DNA of 64,000 nucleotides, taken from positions 2,155,501 to 2,219,500 of the forward strand of contig JAPFFF010000005.1 in assembly GCA_039105265.1 (NCBI GenBank). The letters run 5' to 3'. The notes under the pieces were generated by a model that did no database searches, was not told the origin of the DNA, and saw only the letters and a program-made list of their open reading frames with translations. Position 1 is the stretch's first letter. Each line of letters begins with the position of its first letter. Below are positions 44,424 to 56,336 of the stretch, one piece after another. The DNA is from Tritrichomonas musculus (Eukaryota > Parabasalia > Tritrichomonadida > Tritrichomonadidae). Both the position numbers and the translations under genes were made by a program.

Positions 44424-45906
44424 TTCATTTACATTAATATTACATATTATAACAATCATATTTTAATTAAATGCCTAAAATTGTGAATTCTTAAATATTT
44501 TCAAAATATTGAAAAGATTGATAGAACAGATCCCAATATGAATGATTATACATTTAATTTTTTAATATATATTAACTATCCATCATTAATCCAACTCAAC
44601 CCATCTTTATTATCATTCGTTCTATCAAAATCTTCATTTATAAATCATAAATATCACACTTTTTATCATTATTATCATTTGATTTGTAATAATACTCGTT
44701 TATTTAATATAATTACTAATCAGGTTAGCATCACTCTAAAATATATGTCATAATTCTCCCAAGATTTTCATTAAATTATTAATGTACAAATTAATTGGAA
44801 AATTATTGGAAATATATTTGTTATTTGGTTGACAAAGGCGTATTTTAATGCAAATCACCGCAGGAGTTACTTTATGAGAAAAAGTAATACCATAAATTGA
44901 CCGTGAAAAGAATGAAATCGTCAAAGATATAAAAAATATGTGTCGTTAAGTCTCTGAATCAGTAAATGATGCACAGCAGAACGTATACTTCTAGGATAAT
45001 GATAGAATGAGAGATAATTATAATAGATATATGAGAATAATGATGTATATTTAATTACTATAACAGGTGTAGACACGCTAAAACAATTAACATACTATAT
45101 ATAGTTATCTTGGGATCAGATATGAGTCTATAGAAATATGCTAAGGTGTTAATCACGTTTCAAGAGCATAGTCACGTATCTTTATCTCGGTGCTGTCATC
45201 TCGAATTATCATCCAGGTATTATTATCCCGTTATTATCTCGGTGTTATTATCTCGAATTATTTTAGTGTAGCTACGCCTCTTATAATAACTACTGTATAT
45301 GCTAGAATAATGGTAGAATGAGTGATAATCAAAGTATATTAATAAGGATTATGATGTATTAAATGAAAATAATAATAGAATGAATGATATTATTGATTAA
45401 ATGAGTGATAATTGCATTAACCAAATAAGAATTATGATAGTATGAATAAGAATAATGTTAAAATGATTGATAATTATAATATAAAAGTAAGAATTATGAT
45501 GAATAAGCTGGAATAATGATTGAACTAGAGTTAATAATGATAGAATGATTGATAATAATGATTAAATAAATAACAATTATAATAAACAAGTAAATATTAT
45601 GATAGAATGAAAAGAATAATGATAAAATGAGTGATAATTTAAATATATAAGTAAGAATTATGATGAATATACTAGGATAATGATTGAACGAATGATAATA
45701 ATGATAACTTATCCTCGGATAAAGATTTTTTCTCCTGATCCATTTTAGGATATTACCGCATGATTAGTAATAATGATAGAATGAGTGATAATAATGATTG
45801 TTTATGCAGTAAAAAAATGATAGAAGAAACGAGAACGACGATATAAAAATAAATATTAAGGTTGATTCAAACAATGAAAAATTAAATTAATATTAACGTG
45901 AAAGAC
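44424..45906. repeat. Spacer of element 1 with a degenerate satellite
   Basis: The part at about 44985-45800 is made of diverged units around ATAATGATAGAATGAGTGATAAT, of uneven length. A patch at 45170-45260 repeats TTATTATCTCGGTGTTATTA-like segments. A plus-strand frame at 44538-44753 has no family likeness. No transposase or host gene is seen. Confidence 0.7.
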
Positions 45907-46845
45907 CTCCTTGATTGTAATAATTTGATTACTTAAAACAAAAAACCTGTCGTTAGTTAGAAATTAAAAAATCATTTCTTTATATTTTATCCATTGAAAT
46001 AATTCAATGAGCATATTCAAAATCGAAAATTGATGATTTGTATGAAATAAGCATAAAATAAATAAAGTATTTGTGTTATCATAATATCAGATAACACTAC
46101 AATTTATTATATACTAATATATACTAAATGAAATAGTGAGGGGAGAGAGAGGGAAAAAAAAAAAAATATTAAATTTCTTAATAAGATTCTATGAAAACAA
46201 ATGAAAGAATAAGAATGAACAACTATAATAGCCATTAAATTACTTTATATCGTTTATTGCTAGTTTATATAACTGGATGAAGAGAAGATATAATATTTTG
46301 AAATAAGATTCTATGAAAACAAATGAAAGAATAAGAATGAACAACTATAATAACCATTAAATTACTTTATATCGTTTATTGCTAGTTTATGTAACTGGAT
46401 TAAGAGAAGATATAATATTTTCATCAAATTGTTCAATTTTCACCACATAAAGGAAAATATCAGGAACTCCAAAATAATGAACAATATACTAAATAATTAT
46501 ATCATATTATTAATATTAAAAATCTTTTCTATTGTAAAATAAATCGATAAAAGATAAAAGAGCCGTTTATAAAAATAAATATTTCAATGCATTCAATATA
46601 TAATTATTTTTATTCAAAATTATACTTTATTCACAAAATATAAAATATGAATTCTATGAAATATAACATTTATATCATATAAAATAACCACTAAATATAT
46701 GTTTAATAATATTATATAAGCAGAATAAAGTTTATATATCCGTATAGAGCATGAATATATTAAAATAAATAAATATGAAATATAATAATAATTAATTCAA
46801 TAATTTTTCTATTGCCATTCAATATTTTATTATCAATTTTAATTA

Positions 46846-47572
46846 AAGTGGATCAAAAAACCAGTTCCTACAGAAAAAAACCAGTTCCTAAAATTTTTAT
46901 CATTGAAAATTTCAATATATATTTTGATAATTTCAATACTTTAGTGTAAAATTGAGAGGAACTTAAAGATGTTCCTAGCAAACTCATAAAAAACTATTAA
47001 ATATTGATGAATGAGAATATAAAATAAAATCGTATATGCTCTAAATTGCTAATTAACTCTTTTATTATTCATATTTTTATTATTTCAGTGATTATGATAC
47101 AATATCAGATAAGTAAAAATCTTTTATTAAAACACTAAAATACTTTAAACGAGTAAAAATTTAATATCAAACTAAATAATGTGTTAATTTTTATTTAAAA
47201 TTCTCTTTTTTGTAGCAATTTGTAGAACATTCATAAAAATATTTGGGATAAATTGAACAAAGCGCAGAGTGTGTGTCAGCCTTAGTTGTGCACCGTCTAT
47301 GTTTACTTTTTTGATGCCTTCTGAAATGGATATCTATCTGTTGAAGAGCTGTTGAATAAGAACTTGTCTGTTTACAAATAGCCAATCAGCCAAAATGTAT
47401 TCAAAAATTGAATTAAAAAATTGAATTAAAAATTTTTCGGAACTGGTTTGAATTTCAACAAATGTAAACTTTTCAAATTTTATTTTGTCTATCAAAAAAT
47501 AAAAAATAAACAATTCAAATAAAAAATAGGAACTGGTTTTGAGCGGTTAGGAACTGGTTATTTGGGTCACTT
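46846..47572. mobile_element. TA-inserted non-autonomous element nested in the right arm
   Basis: The 727-base element starts AAGTGGATCAAAAAACCAGT and ends with the matching complement (GGTCACTT). TA at 46844-46845 and 47573-47574 is the target duplication, confirmed because the left arm keeps the empty site (AATTATTTTG). Each end holds two direct copies of AACCAGTTCCTA, likely transposase-binding sites. A 64-codon minus frame (47191-47385) has no recognisable family. It is probably a Tc1/mariner-class MITE. Confidence 0.92.
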
Positions 47573-48087
47573 TATTTTGTTTTTTTTCTGAGAAAATAAT
47601 ATCTCACATTTAATATAAAATTATCTCATAAAAAACATTATTAAATTAAAAATGGTGATGACTAATTTGTTAATTAACGTTAAATAATTTCAAATAAGTA
47701 ATTTTCTTTTATTTTTAGAAAATCAATCAATATTTGAAGTATCAATATTATCGCGAAAATGACACGCAAATATTAATATACAAGCTACATTAAATGATAA
47801 TTTGCCTTTTTCACAATATTAGATCAAATATATGAAATATATAGGATAATTTGCATTTCTCAATTTTATACCATTTTTTATTTCATATGGACTTATACAT
47901 TTTATATTATAATTTTTATAAAAACATTTTAATTCTATTTATGATTTATTTAAGTTTTTTTTTTCTCCAAATTTGTCACTTTTTGTACAAAAAGCACTTT
48001 TTGGGAAACTTTTTCAGTATTTTTCACTTTTTGGGCACTTTTTGTGCATTTCAAAATTTACCAAAAAAAAAAAAAAAAAAAAAAAAA

Positions 48088-48833
48088 TTCAATAGTTCAT
48101 AAATGTTTACGACAAGCTCCACTGGGTGGAACACATCAGATTTATTTTTGTATTACTTCATAAATCTGATTTATGACATTTAAACCTTTTGAATGCTCAA
48201 CTCAGAACTCAGGGAAGGAATGCTTTTAGTAATTTCAGATGGGATTCTTTTGATATAGATTTGCTAATACCAGTTGAGCACTCAACACATATAACTCAAC
48301 CAATTGATATGTGTATAACTTCGCCGTTAAAATTATATATAGAAAAAGAATTACAAAAATACAGCTTGAAATCCATGGATGATTTTATAAGAACAAAACA
48401 ATTGCCAGATCAAAAAAGGTGTAAAGCAAAGGTTCGTGAAATGCTGACAACTATATTTTTGAATGCGCTTAAAAAGGCCGCGATTCCAAATAACATTGAA
48501 AGTGCGTTGTTTGAAAAAACAGGTTTCTACTTATTTGATGATTCAAAAGCAATGAATTCAAAATTTGTTCCTGTTGAAGACTTTAATAAGAATATTCCTG
48601 AAACAACAAACCCAATCAATTCTCGGCTCCTCACTGATGAGGATTTTTTAAATGAATTAGCCATGAAAGAAATCGGGCGAATAGTAGAACCAGATGAAAT
48701 AGTTGATCTTTCAAAGCTCATCGCCGAGTTAAAAGAAAACTCTAAAAAGGAAAGAATAACGATATCTCCATTTACAATTATTCTTGCATCGATTGGTAGA
48801 GACAAATGGATGATGGTTCATTTAAACAAGTAA
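48088..48833 (+). pseudogene. Pogo-like (DDE_1) transposase, 3' piece
   Basis: Beyond the inserted element the gene resumes with TTSSTGWNTSDLFLYYFINL, then after a frame break reads on through FDIDLLIPVEHSTHITQPID, typical of the late catalytic region of DDE_1 transposases (HSTH...QP.D), followed by SPLKLYIEKELQKYSL and a helical, acidic C-terminus (SKLIAELKENSKKE) to the stop at 48831. The DGHxSH segment with the second catalytic Asp is missing between them. Together with 42249-42952 it makes one dead transposase gene. Confidence 0.85.
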
Positions 48834-49385
48834 AAAATAAATAAAGAATTAATCAATTAAACATTATTTTAGTATTATTTTTAAATTTGCAAGTCTTTGA
48901 ATCGATTCAAAATCAATTATTGCAGATGATCAAGTGATTGAATGAAAGTAAAAACAGTCATTTTCAACATTATATATTCAAATTGTATCAATTATATATA
49001 TTTGTAGCGAATAATTACAGATGATCTAGCGGTCGAGTTGATTTAAATGATTTAATGCTTGAATTAATATTGTGTAAATAATTACAGATAATCGAATGAT
49101 TGAACCAATTTGATATAAATCATTGCAATAAATGCAACGAAATTAGCTTACAATTAATTCATCTATTTGTATTGAATGAATCGAAAAAGGAATTCCTTTT
49201 TCGAAATTTTAACACAAATTTGAATGAATTGAAATTAAAAATAAAAACTTTCAAATATAATATAAATTATAACAAGAAAACTGACGCGCGATATAATCAT
49301 AAATCATTTAATAAATAATAATCATTGAACATACATAAATGCTTTTTGTATTTTGAAATTCAATTAATAATTAGTATCATTTAAA
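48834..49385. other. AT-rich DNA with three loose motif copies
   Basis: A motif close to ATTACAGATGATCNAGYGRTTGA occurs near 48919, 49014 and 49080. No gene is seen; the right end of the pogo element is probably here. Confidence 0.4.
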
Positions 49386-49659
49386 GACAACTTTTTGAGC
49401 TTTGCTCAAAAAGTTGTCATTCTTGAGATCTATTAGGTTTAATGTTTCATTTGCTTTCTTCATGAAAGTTGATTTATGTAAGTTTTGAAAAGAAATCAAA
49501 TTTGAAAATAATAAAGGGCCACTTTTTGAGCTTCGCTCAAAAAGTGTCCAAGCATAAGATTCATTTCGGTTATGTAATAACTTGGTTTTGATGTTTGAAT
49601 ATCTGATTTGAGGAAATTGCAAGAAACGCCACTTTTTGAGCTTCGCTCAAAAAGTGTCT
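49386..49659. repeat. Three copies of a short perfect hairpin
   Basis: At 49386-49418, 49517-49549 and 49627-49659 a 33-base palindrome recurs with core ACTTTTTGAGC, a TTC or TTT loop and GCTCAAAAAGT. The first copy has a 15-bp stem (GACAAC...GTTGTC) where the others have GCCACT...AGTGTC, so outer stem bases changed in a paired way. The DNA between the copies is not repeated. They could be RNA or DNA hairpin modules or tiny mobile repeats. Confidence 0.85.
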
Positions 49660-51776
49660 ATGCTTTAGATAATAATGGCATAATAATACATTTTTCTTTC
49701 AAGAACATTGTTCTATTTTAAGCAAGTATTCTATAAAAACAAACGATTAAAAGAAATAGAAAAATAATTGAGGGTCAATTTGGTTTCTCTTGTCATAAAC
49801 ATTTTGCATCAAAAAGTTATTTTATTTTTTATCTTTAAGAAAAAGTTATGTTTTATTTTTTACTCCAAGAAAAAGTTCATGATTATTTTTCACTCTATCA
49901 AATTGTGGAAACTTTTTGACCGAAAAAAAATCAAAATAAACAAAAAAAAATTAAATATACTATATGATAATATAATCAAAAAGTTATCATTTATCAGAAA
50001 ATGGTGAATGGACAATTGATAACTTTGCTGATTTTTCAGCTTTCGATACAACCACTTGCATTTACAAATATATATTGAAATTACTTAATTTTGAAAAAAA
50101 ACCTGAATATATATTTCATGATTGAACATTATAAAGAGATAAACACTTCTGAAGAACCTTAGTAAATACTCAAACTATTCCTATAGAGTTTAAATTGTTC
50201 AAACCATCTAAAACCAAAAACATATGATAAAATGCCATAGAAACAAATAATTATGAAAATAAGAGCAATTCAAATGAAAAACAGGGAATAATTAAATTCT
50301 TCAATTTTTTCAATAACTAATTTCTCCAATTAGCAAGAATTTTAATGGTTCAATTAACAATATACTTAGCAATATTTGGCAAGATTATTAGCGTATTATA
50401 ATTATACCAATCATTAGCATATTTCATTATTTTTCATCTTAATATCAAGCTCTAAAACCAAATGCTGCAAATATACTTGATATAAATGATGTAAAGATCA
50501 GATATTTCGAATTTGGTCCTTTAATTTATCAATCAATTTAGTCCTCATTCATTTTATTATCAGAATCTTTAGTAGTAATTTTATGAGGTCAGATAATAAA
50601 GTGCTCGAATCTTGCTTCGTTCACGTGTCTTTATCGTTTTTTGGAAGATCCCTACCGAATCTGATGAAAACGACATCATAATGAAACTGATTTTCATTAT
50701 AGATAATCCATTACTGAAATTCAAATAATTATATCCCTGCTTTCCAGAAGCATGTATTTACCAGAAGGCCCAGTAACATCGTTTTCCAAAACTAGTGAAA
50801 CTCAACTATATTGTTAGGTCTAATTGTGTACAGGACTCAAAGTCCACAAAGTGAATCTCCAGAACTATATCCAAACAAACAACTCCACAAAGTAAATCTC
50901 CAAAACAGAGTGATATATATACATTTAAATCGAGATATTACATCAATAACTAATTCATCCAGCTAGAGATTCTAATTTAATTATTAGGTATGGAGCTCCA
51001 CTCAACTCAAATTCAGGAAAGAATGATGGATAAAAGCTTGTAATCCTAAAATTTTTAATGAAATAAGCAAGCAGATTGTTTGCTTCTATTTAATTTTTTG
51101 AAACAATTAATATGGTTTTTATGCTTAATATTTTATATGTCATATTTGCGTGTATATGTAGAACATAAAAAAGATTTTAATACTTTCAATTCATCAAAAA
51201 ATGTACTAAAGAATAATTAAAGCAGAATATACAGCAATCTGCTAGTTTTTTTAATAGAGATAATAAACATATCTAATTCACAAAATCTTACAGTGTCTAA
51301 AGTAAATCAAAAGATCTTATTATCTTTCATAAAGAAAAATAAATTCAACAGCTAATAGATAAAACATCGATTTTTTTAGATATACAACAACGAAAAGAAT
51401 CTCACCTAATGATATATCAGTAATTGTTCTTCCATATCTGCAGGTGCGGTTCATAAACGATCGTCATTAAGCATGATCTATCAATTGATTCAATATTTAA
51501 ATTATGAATAATGAAAATAAACATTTACTCATTGATTCAATATCTTTCTCACTTCGAGGATAATTAGCTTCATTTTGAATTTTTCCAATTATTTTTTTTT
51601 TTTAAAAATTGGGATTCAATCATATTTTGAAACAAAGAGTATGATTAAAATTTTCAAAGCATATTTGGACCGTTCAAATCAAAAAGTGAAAAAATTTAAA
51701 GAGAATATTTAAATATTTTTAAATATCAATATATAATAATACTAATTTTCATTAAATTAAAGAGTTCATTTTTATA
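49660..51776. other. AT-rich intergenic DNA, 2.1 kb
   Basis: No gene, RNA or element is supported on either strand. A frame at 49768-50007 is lysine- and phenylalanine-rich low-complexity sequence. Confidence 0.45.
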
Positions 51777-53180
51777 TCATATCAATAAAGGTTTAGGTGT
51801 TTTATATAGAATTCCATCTTCTTCAAAAGCTGCATCAATAATGCTTTGGATTTCTGGCGTATTATCTGTTATTTCATACATAATAATCAAAAGTTCCTTC
51901 AAATATTTGATTGCTTGAGGATCTCTTTCAACTCCTGAAACTTCCACAAGTTTTTCAATAAAATCTTGATCAAGTAAATGTGTAAAAGCATCATTTCTTG
52001 TTACGTTCATGAAAACATTGTAATATAGTATAGTAATAGTTTTGAATTCTTTGAATGATAAATCGTTAATTTGTGTGAAAATTTCTTTCATTATCCCTTT
52101 CGATATTAATAAAGGTGAGTATTTAGATGGATTGATATCAATCAATGCAATCAAAATTTGAGATACATTAATGAGGTAAGATGGTATTTTTTCTTCTATA
52201 ATTGTCAGAAAAACAAAAAGATCAATATACTTGTCGGCCAATTCATCTAAATTTTCATGCTCACTCCGGAATATTTTTAATATTAATGGGAGTGCTTTTG
52301 ACCAGAGCAACCTAAAAAGATCATTTGAATTCAAATCTCGAAATAATGATGATGGAAAGTTCAAATTAATTAATGAACGGGATTTCGATGGTTCATTTAC
52401 AAAATTATCCATTGCTTTAATGCAGCTCTTCCACAACTTTAATATAATTTCATTTTGAATATCTTTGTCATCGTTATACGAAAAAAGATAGGCCCTATCG
52501 TATAATATTGTAATTTCTTTGATAACACTGACATACTCAATTAGTGAACAATTATTGTTTCGAAAAAAATTGGCAAAAAATTTGCAGACATTAAAAGTAA
52601 TAATTGCATTATCAACGTTATTATTATTATTATTATTATAATTTTGTATAAATTGAAAAAGATCAATAAGAATCTTTTTATCAATGAAAAATTGTTTATA
52701 CTCTGGGTTTTTCTTAATAATTTTAGAGAATATATATAAAATATCTACATCAATTGGAGCAATCGATATCCAAATTGAATAAAGTTTTTCAACTATACCA
52801 TTTCTTTCTAAGAGTTGAATAAGAGAATTATTTGTATTTTCCAAAGATTTGCGAACAATTGTTTTTATTATTTTTTTAACAGTGATAAAACAATCTGGTT
52901 TATCGCAAGTTACTCTTAGATTTGAAAAGAAATCGTTATTATTGCTAAGTATTTGAGCCAAATATTCTTTTTTATAACTATAAAAAAAACTATCAATACA
53001 ATTTAAGATCTGATTTAGTTGTTGAGGAGAATCGGACAATTCAATGCGTTCTGAAAAAGATTTCATTAAAATATAAATTGAAGAGTCGTTTTGAGGATTA
53101 TCATATTCATCATAATCGTCAGAAGGGCATTCATTAAAATAATTCTGATTATCTGCGTATTCTGGAGTTAAAATATTCAA
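51777..53180 (-). CDS. Armadillo/HEAT-like helical protein
   Basis: The frame spans 467 codons but opens with a TTG; its first ATG is at 53066, giving 429 residues. No ATG lies in the 40 bases between the frame start and the transposon at 53221, so the true start may have been displaced by that insertion. The protein is all-helical with armadillo-like spacing (VEKLYSIWISIAPIDVDILY, LILKIFRSEHENLDELADKY, AIKYLKELLIIMYEITDNTP). An acidic stretch (PSDDYDEYDNPQNDSS) precedes residue 39 and an Asn run lies near 185. It resembles the protein at 62541-63986 in layout and C-terminal style, and both recall trichomonad importin-alpha-like armadillo proteins. The role is probably protein binding; the partner is unknown. 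Confidence 0.75.
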   Translation of the reverse strand: MNILTPEYADNQNYFNECPSDDYDEYDNPQNDSSIYILMKSFSERIELSDSPQQLNQILNCIDSFFYSYKKEYLAQILSNNNDFFSNLRVTCDKPDCFITVKKIIKTIVRKSLENTNNSLIQLLERNGIVEKLYSIWISIAPIDVDILYIFSKIIKKNPEYKQFFIDKKILIDLFQFIQNYNNNNNNNVDNAIITFNVCKFFANFFRNNNCSLIEYVSVIKEITILYDRAYLFSYNDDKDIQNEIILKLWKSCIKAMDNFVNEPSKSRSLINLNFPSSLFRDLNSNDLFRLLWSKALPLILKIFRSEHENLDELADKYIDLFVFLTIIEEKIPSYLINVSQILIALIDINPSKYSPLLISKGIMKEIFTQINDLSFKEFKTITILYYNVFMNVTRNDAFTHLLDQDFIEKLVEVSGVERDPQAIKYLKELLIIMYEITDNTPEIQSIIDAAFEEDGILYKTPKPLLI

Positions 53181-53211
53181 TCTAGAAGGGAAAAAGAATG
53201 TTTAATTAATG

Positions 53212-53220
53212 AAATAAAAA
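53212..53220 (+). repeat. Candidate 9-bp target duplication, left
   Basis: AAATAAAAA here recurs at 61194-61202, right outside the two ends (GGG...CCC) of the inverted-repeat element. Nine bases is the Mutator-class length. The sequence is low in complexity, so chance is possible. Confidence 0.55.
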
Positions 53221-54123
53221 GGGAAATCTTCACTTTTTCCCACTTTTTCAAAAAAAAAGTTGATTTTTTTCTGAAAACATTTTTTATTATGCATTTTTTT
53301 CAAAAAAAAAATAAAGTTATGCATTTTTTTAAAAAATTTAAAAAAATAGTTGAAAAATTTGGTTAGGCAATTTAGGTATTCATGGAGGAAAAATCCCCAA
53401 AAAATATATATTGATCACTGTATGATGAAAGTTATAATGGCATAAATTTTATTCGAAAATTTCATTTCCACTCAAGATATCTAATTTGATTTCGATAAAA
53501 AGTTTCAATAAAAAGCTACAAAAGTATGCAAACAATGCACAATCGTATTTCAATTCACTATTTATACTCTTATTAATCAATTCTTAAATTTGATAATTAT
53601 CAATTTATTTCGAATATTCAATATTTTTATTACTCTGTTTAAGTAATCCACTTTTCCGTTATATATAAGATTTTTCATCATATTTTACATACAATAACTC
53701 CAGTAAATGCTATGAATTGCATTTTATAATTTTTATATTTATCAATGATATCCAAAAATCCTCATAGATAATATACATAAATTTGTATTAAATATATATT
53801 AAATTAAATGTATATTTATGTTATACTGCTTATACTTCTTTATTTTCTTTTTTCATCGAGGAAAATCCGATAATTATTCATAAATATAAACGTATTATCA
53901 AACGCGCATTATGTAAAAAATCAAATATTTCTAAAATATGATGAGGAAAATAATATTAATTTTATGAAAAATGTAATTATTAAATTAAACTTTTCATTTT
54001 ACGCAGAAAATAAACAGATTTAAATAAAAAAGTATAAATTAAAAATGATTTTTTAAAAAATGCTTTTTATTCATTATTTGCTCATTATGAATAAATCAAT
54101 TATGATGATGACAATTGCAAAAA

Positions 54124-55870
54124 AGATGATAACTGAAGAGACGAAGAGGAAAAAAATGATGATGAAGATAGCGAAGAAAAAGAAGAAGAAGACGATGATG
54201 ATTTCATTGAAGAAGAAGAAGACGATGATGATTGCATTGAAGAAGAAGAAGACGATGATGATTGCATTGAAGAAGAAGAAGACGATGGTGATTGCATTGA
54301 AGAAGAAGAAGAAGAAGACGATGATCAAGATGAAGATGAAGAAGAAGACGATTCTGAAGAAGAAGATGAAGACGATGATGATGAAGACGATGAAGATGAA
54401 GACGATGAAGATGATGAAGATGGAGAAGAAGAAGACGATGCTGATGATGAAGACGATGAAGACGATGCTGATGATGAAGACGATGAAGATGAAGACGATG
54501 CTGATGATGAAGATGGAGAAGAAGAAGACGATGATGATTACATTGAAGAAGAAGAAGACGATGGTGACGAAGAAGACGATGATAATTGCATTGAAGAAGA
54601 AGAAGACGATGGTGACGAAGAAGAAGACGATGAAGATGATGAAGAAGAATACGAAGAAGAAGACGATGCTGATGATGAAGACGATGAAGATGAAGAAGAA
54701 GAAGACGATGCTGATGATGAAGACGATGAAGATGAAGAAGAAGAAGACGATGCTGATGATGAAGACGATGAAGATGATGAAGAAGAAGACGATGCTGATG
54801 ATGAAGACGATGAAGATGATGAAGAAGAAGACGATGAAGATGATGAAGACGATGAAGATGATGAAAATGATGAAGATGATGAAGACGATGAAGATGATGA
54901 AGACGATGAAGATGATGAAGACGATGAAGATGATGAAAATGGAGAAGAAGAAAACGATGAAGATGATGAAGACGATGAAGAAGACGATGAAGATGATGAA
55001 GAAGAAGACGAAGAAGAAGACGCTGCTGATGATGAAGATGGAGAAGAAGAAGACGATGCTGATGATGAAGATGGAGAAGAAGAAGACGATGCTGATGATG
55101 AAGACGATGAAGATGATGAAGAAAAGATGATGATGATCAAGATGAAGAAGATGAAGAAGACGATGATGATGATGAAGATGGAGAAGAAGAAGACGAAGAA
55201 AAAGACGATGATGATGATGAAGACGATAAAAAAGACGACGATGATGATGAAGATGGAGAAGAAGACGATGATGATGAAGAAGAAGATGGAGAAGAAGACG
55301 ATGAAGAAGACGATGATGATGATGATGAAGAAGAAGAAGAAGACGATGATATGGAGAAGAAGAATAATAAGACAATGATGATGGTGGAGAAGGAGAAGAA
55401 GAAGAAGACGATAATGGTGATGATGATGAAGATGAAGACGATAATGATGATGATGATGATGAAGAAGAAGAAGACGATGAAGAAGACGATGATGATGAAG
55501 AAGAAGATGGAGAAGAAGATGATGAAGAAGACGATGAAAAAGACGACGATGATGATGATGATGAAGAAGAAGAAGACGATGAAGAAGAAGAAGAAGAAGA
55601 AGAAGACGATAATGGTGATAATGATGAAGATGAAGAAGAAGATGATGATGGAGGAGAAAAAGAAGACGATAATAATGATGATGAAGAAAAATATGATGAA
55701 GATGATGGAGAAGAAGAAGATGATGATAGTAGAGAAGAAGAAGAAGACGATAATGATTGCATTGAAGAAAATGATGATGATGATGAAGAGGAAGAAGAAG
55801 AAAAAAAGGATCAGAGGAAGATGATTGAAATGAAAAAGAATACGATGGCAAAAGAGGAGAAAGAAAGATA
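54124..55870 (+). repeat. GAA/GAT satellite, left arm
   Basis: About 1.7 kb of GAN triplets with purines on the plus strand. One frame reads almost only Asp and Glu with DDDDCIEEEE units near its start, but it has no ATG start; other frames read Met/Lys or, on the other strand, Ser. The long frames here are by-products of the repeat, so I do not call a gene. Confidence 0.9.
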
Positions 55871-56336
55871 ATGATGATGACTATACTGATAAAGAAGAAA
55901 ATAAAGAAATTTGGCAATGATAATAACTATTTAAGTATTTTTATGGCACTTTGATTGTTATTATTAGCGCTTGAGATTGTTAACAGAGTTATTCAAGATA
56001 TTAATCTGCAATTATGTATTTGCTTCAAAATATATATAGCATTTTTATGTGATAAATTGATTTAAATTATCTATTTTAAAATATTTAAGATGGTATTGTT
56101 ATCAATATATAGAGCATTTTGATATAAAAATGGCAATATCATACTGTCTGAAATGTGAGGTGAAAATATGATCGAAAATGTAAGGGCGAATGTTTGATTA
56201 TCATATTTTAAATAAATATAGTAATATATCATTATGCTAATGTATATATACTTTACAATTATCCTATAAATGACTGAGATATCGATTCAAAACTGAATAT
56301 AGATGCACAAAAATATTTTTAAAAAAGCAGTCTAAG

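Larger units (their letters stand above)
42997..48062. mobile_element. Giant inverted-repeat element 1 (probable non-autonomous Mutator-like)
   Basis: Arms 43011-44423 and 45907-48048 are inverted copies of each other. After removing a nested 727-base element and its duplicated TA from the right arm, both arms measure 1,413 bases and look almost identical. The ends are GGTA...TACC with TGCACAAAAAGTGCCCAAAA just inside, and an A tract on each side. Long terminal inverted repeats, G-starting ends and an A-rich duplication resemble Mutator-like elements, which trichomonads have, but no transposase is present. The insertion splits the pogo-like gene. A 1.48-kb spacer lies between the arms. Confidence 0.75.

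Noticed and set aside
47191-47385. 64-codon frame in the nested TA element as a transposase fragment
   Set aside because: No HTH or DDE motif could be recognised in any frame.
49386-49659. CRISPR-like array from the three spaced hairpins
   Set aside because: Eukaryotic context, only three copies, spacers of about 98 and 77 bases, no cas genes.
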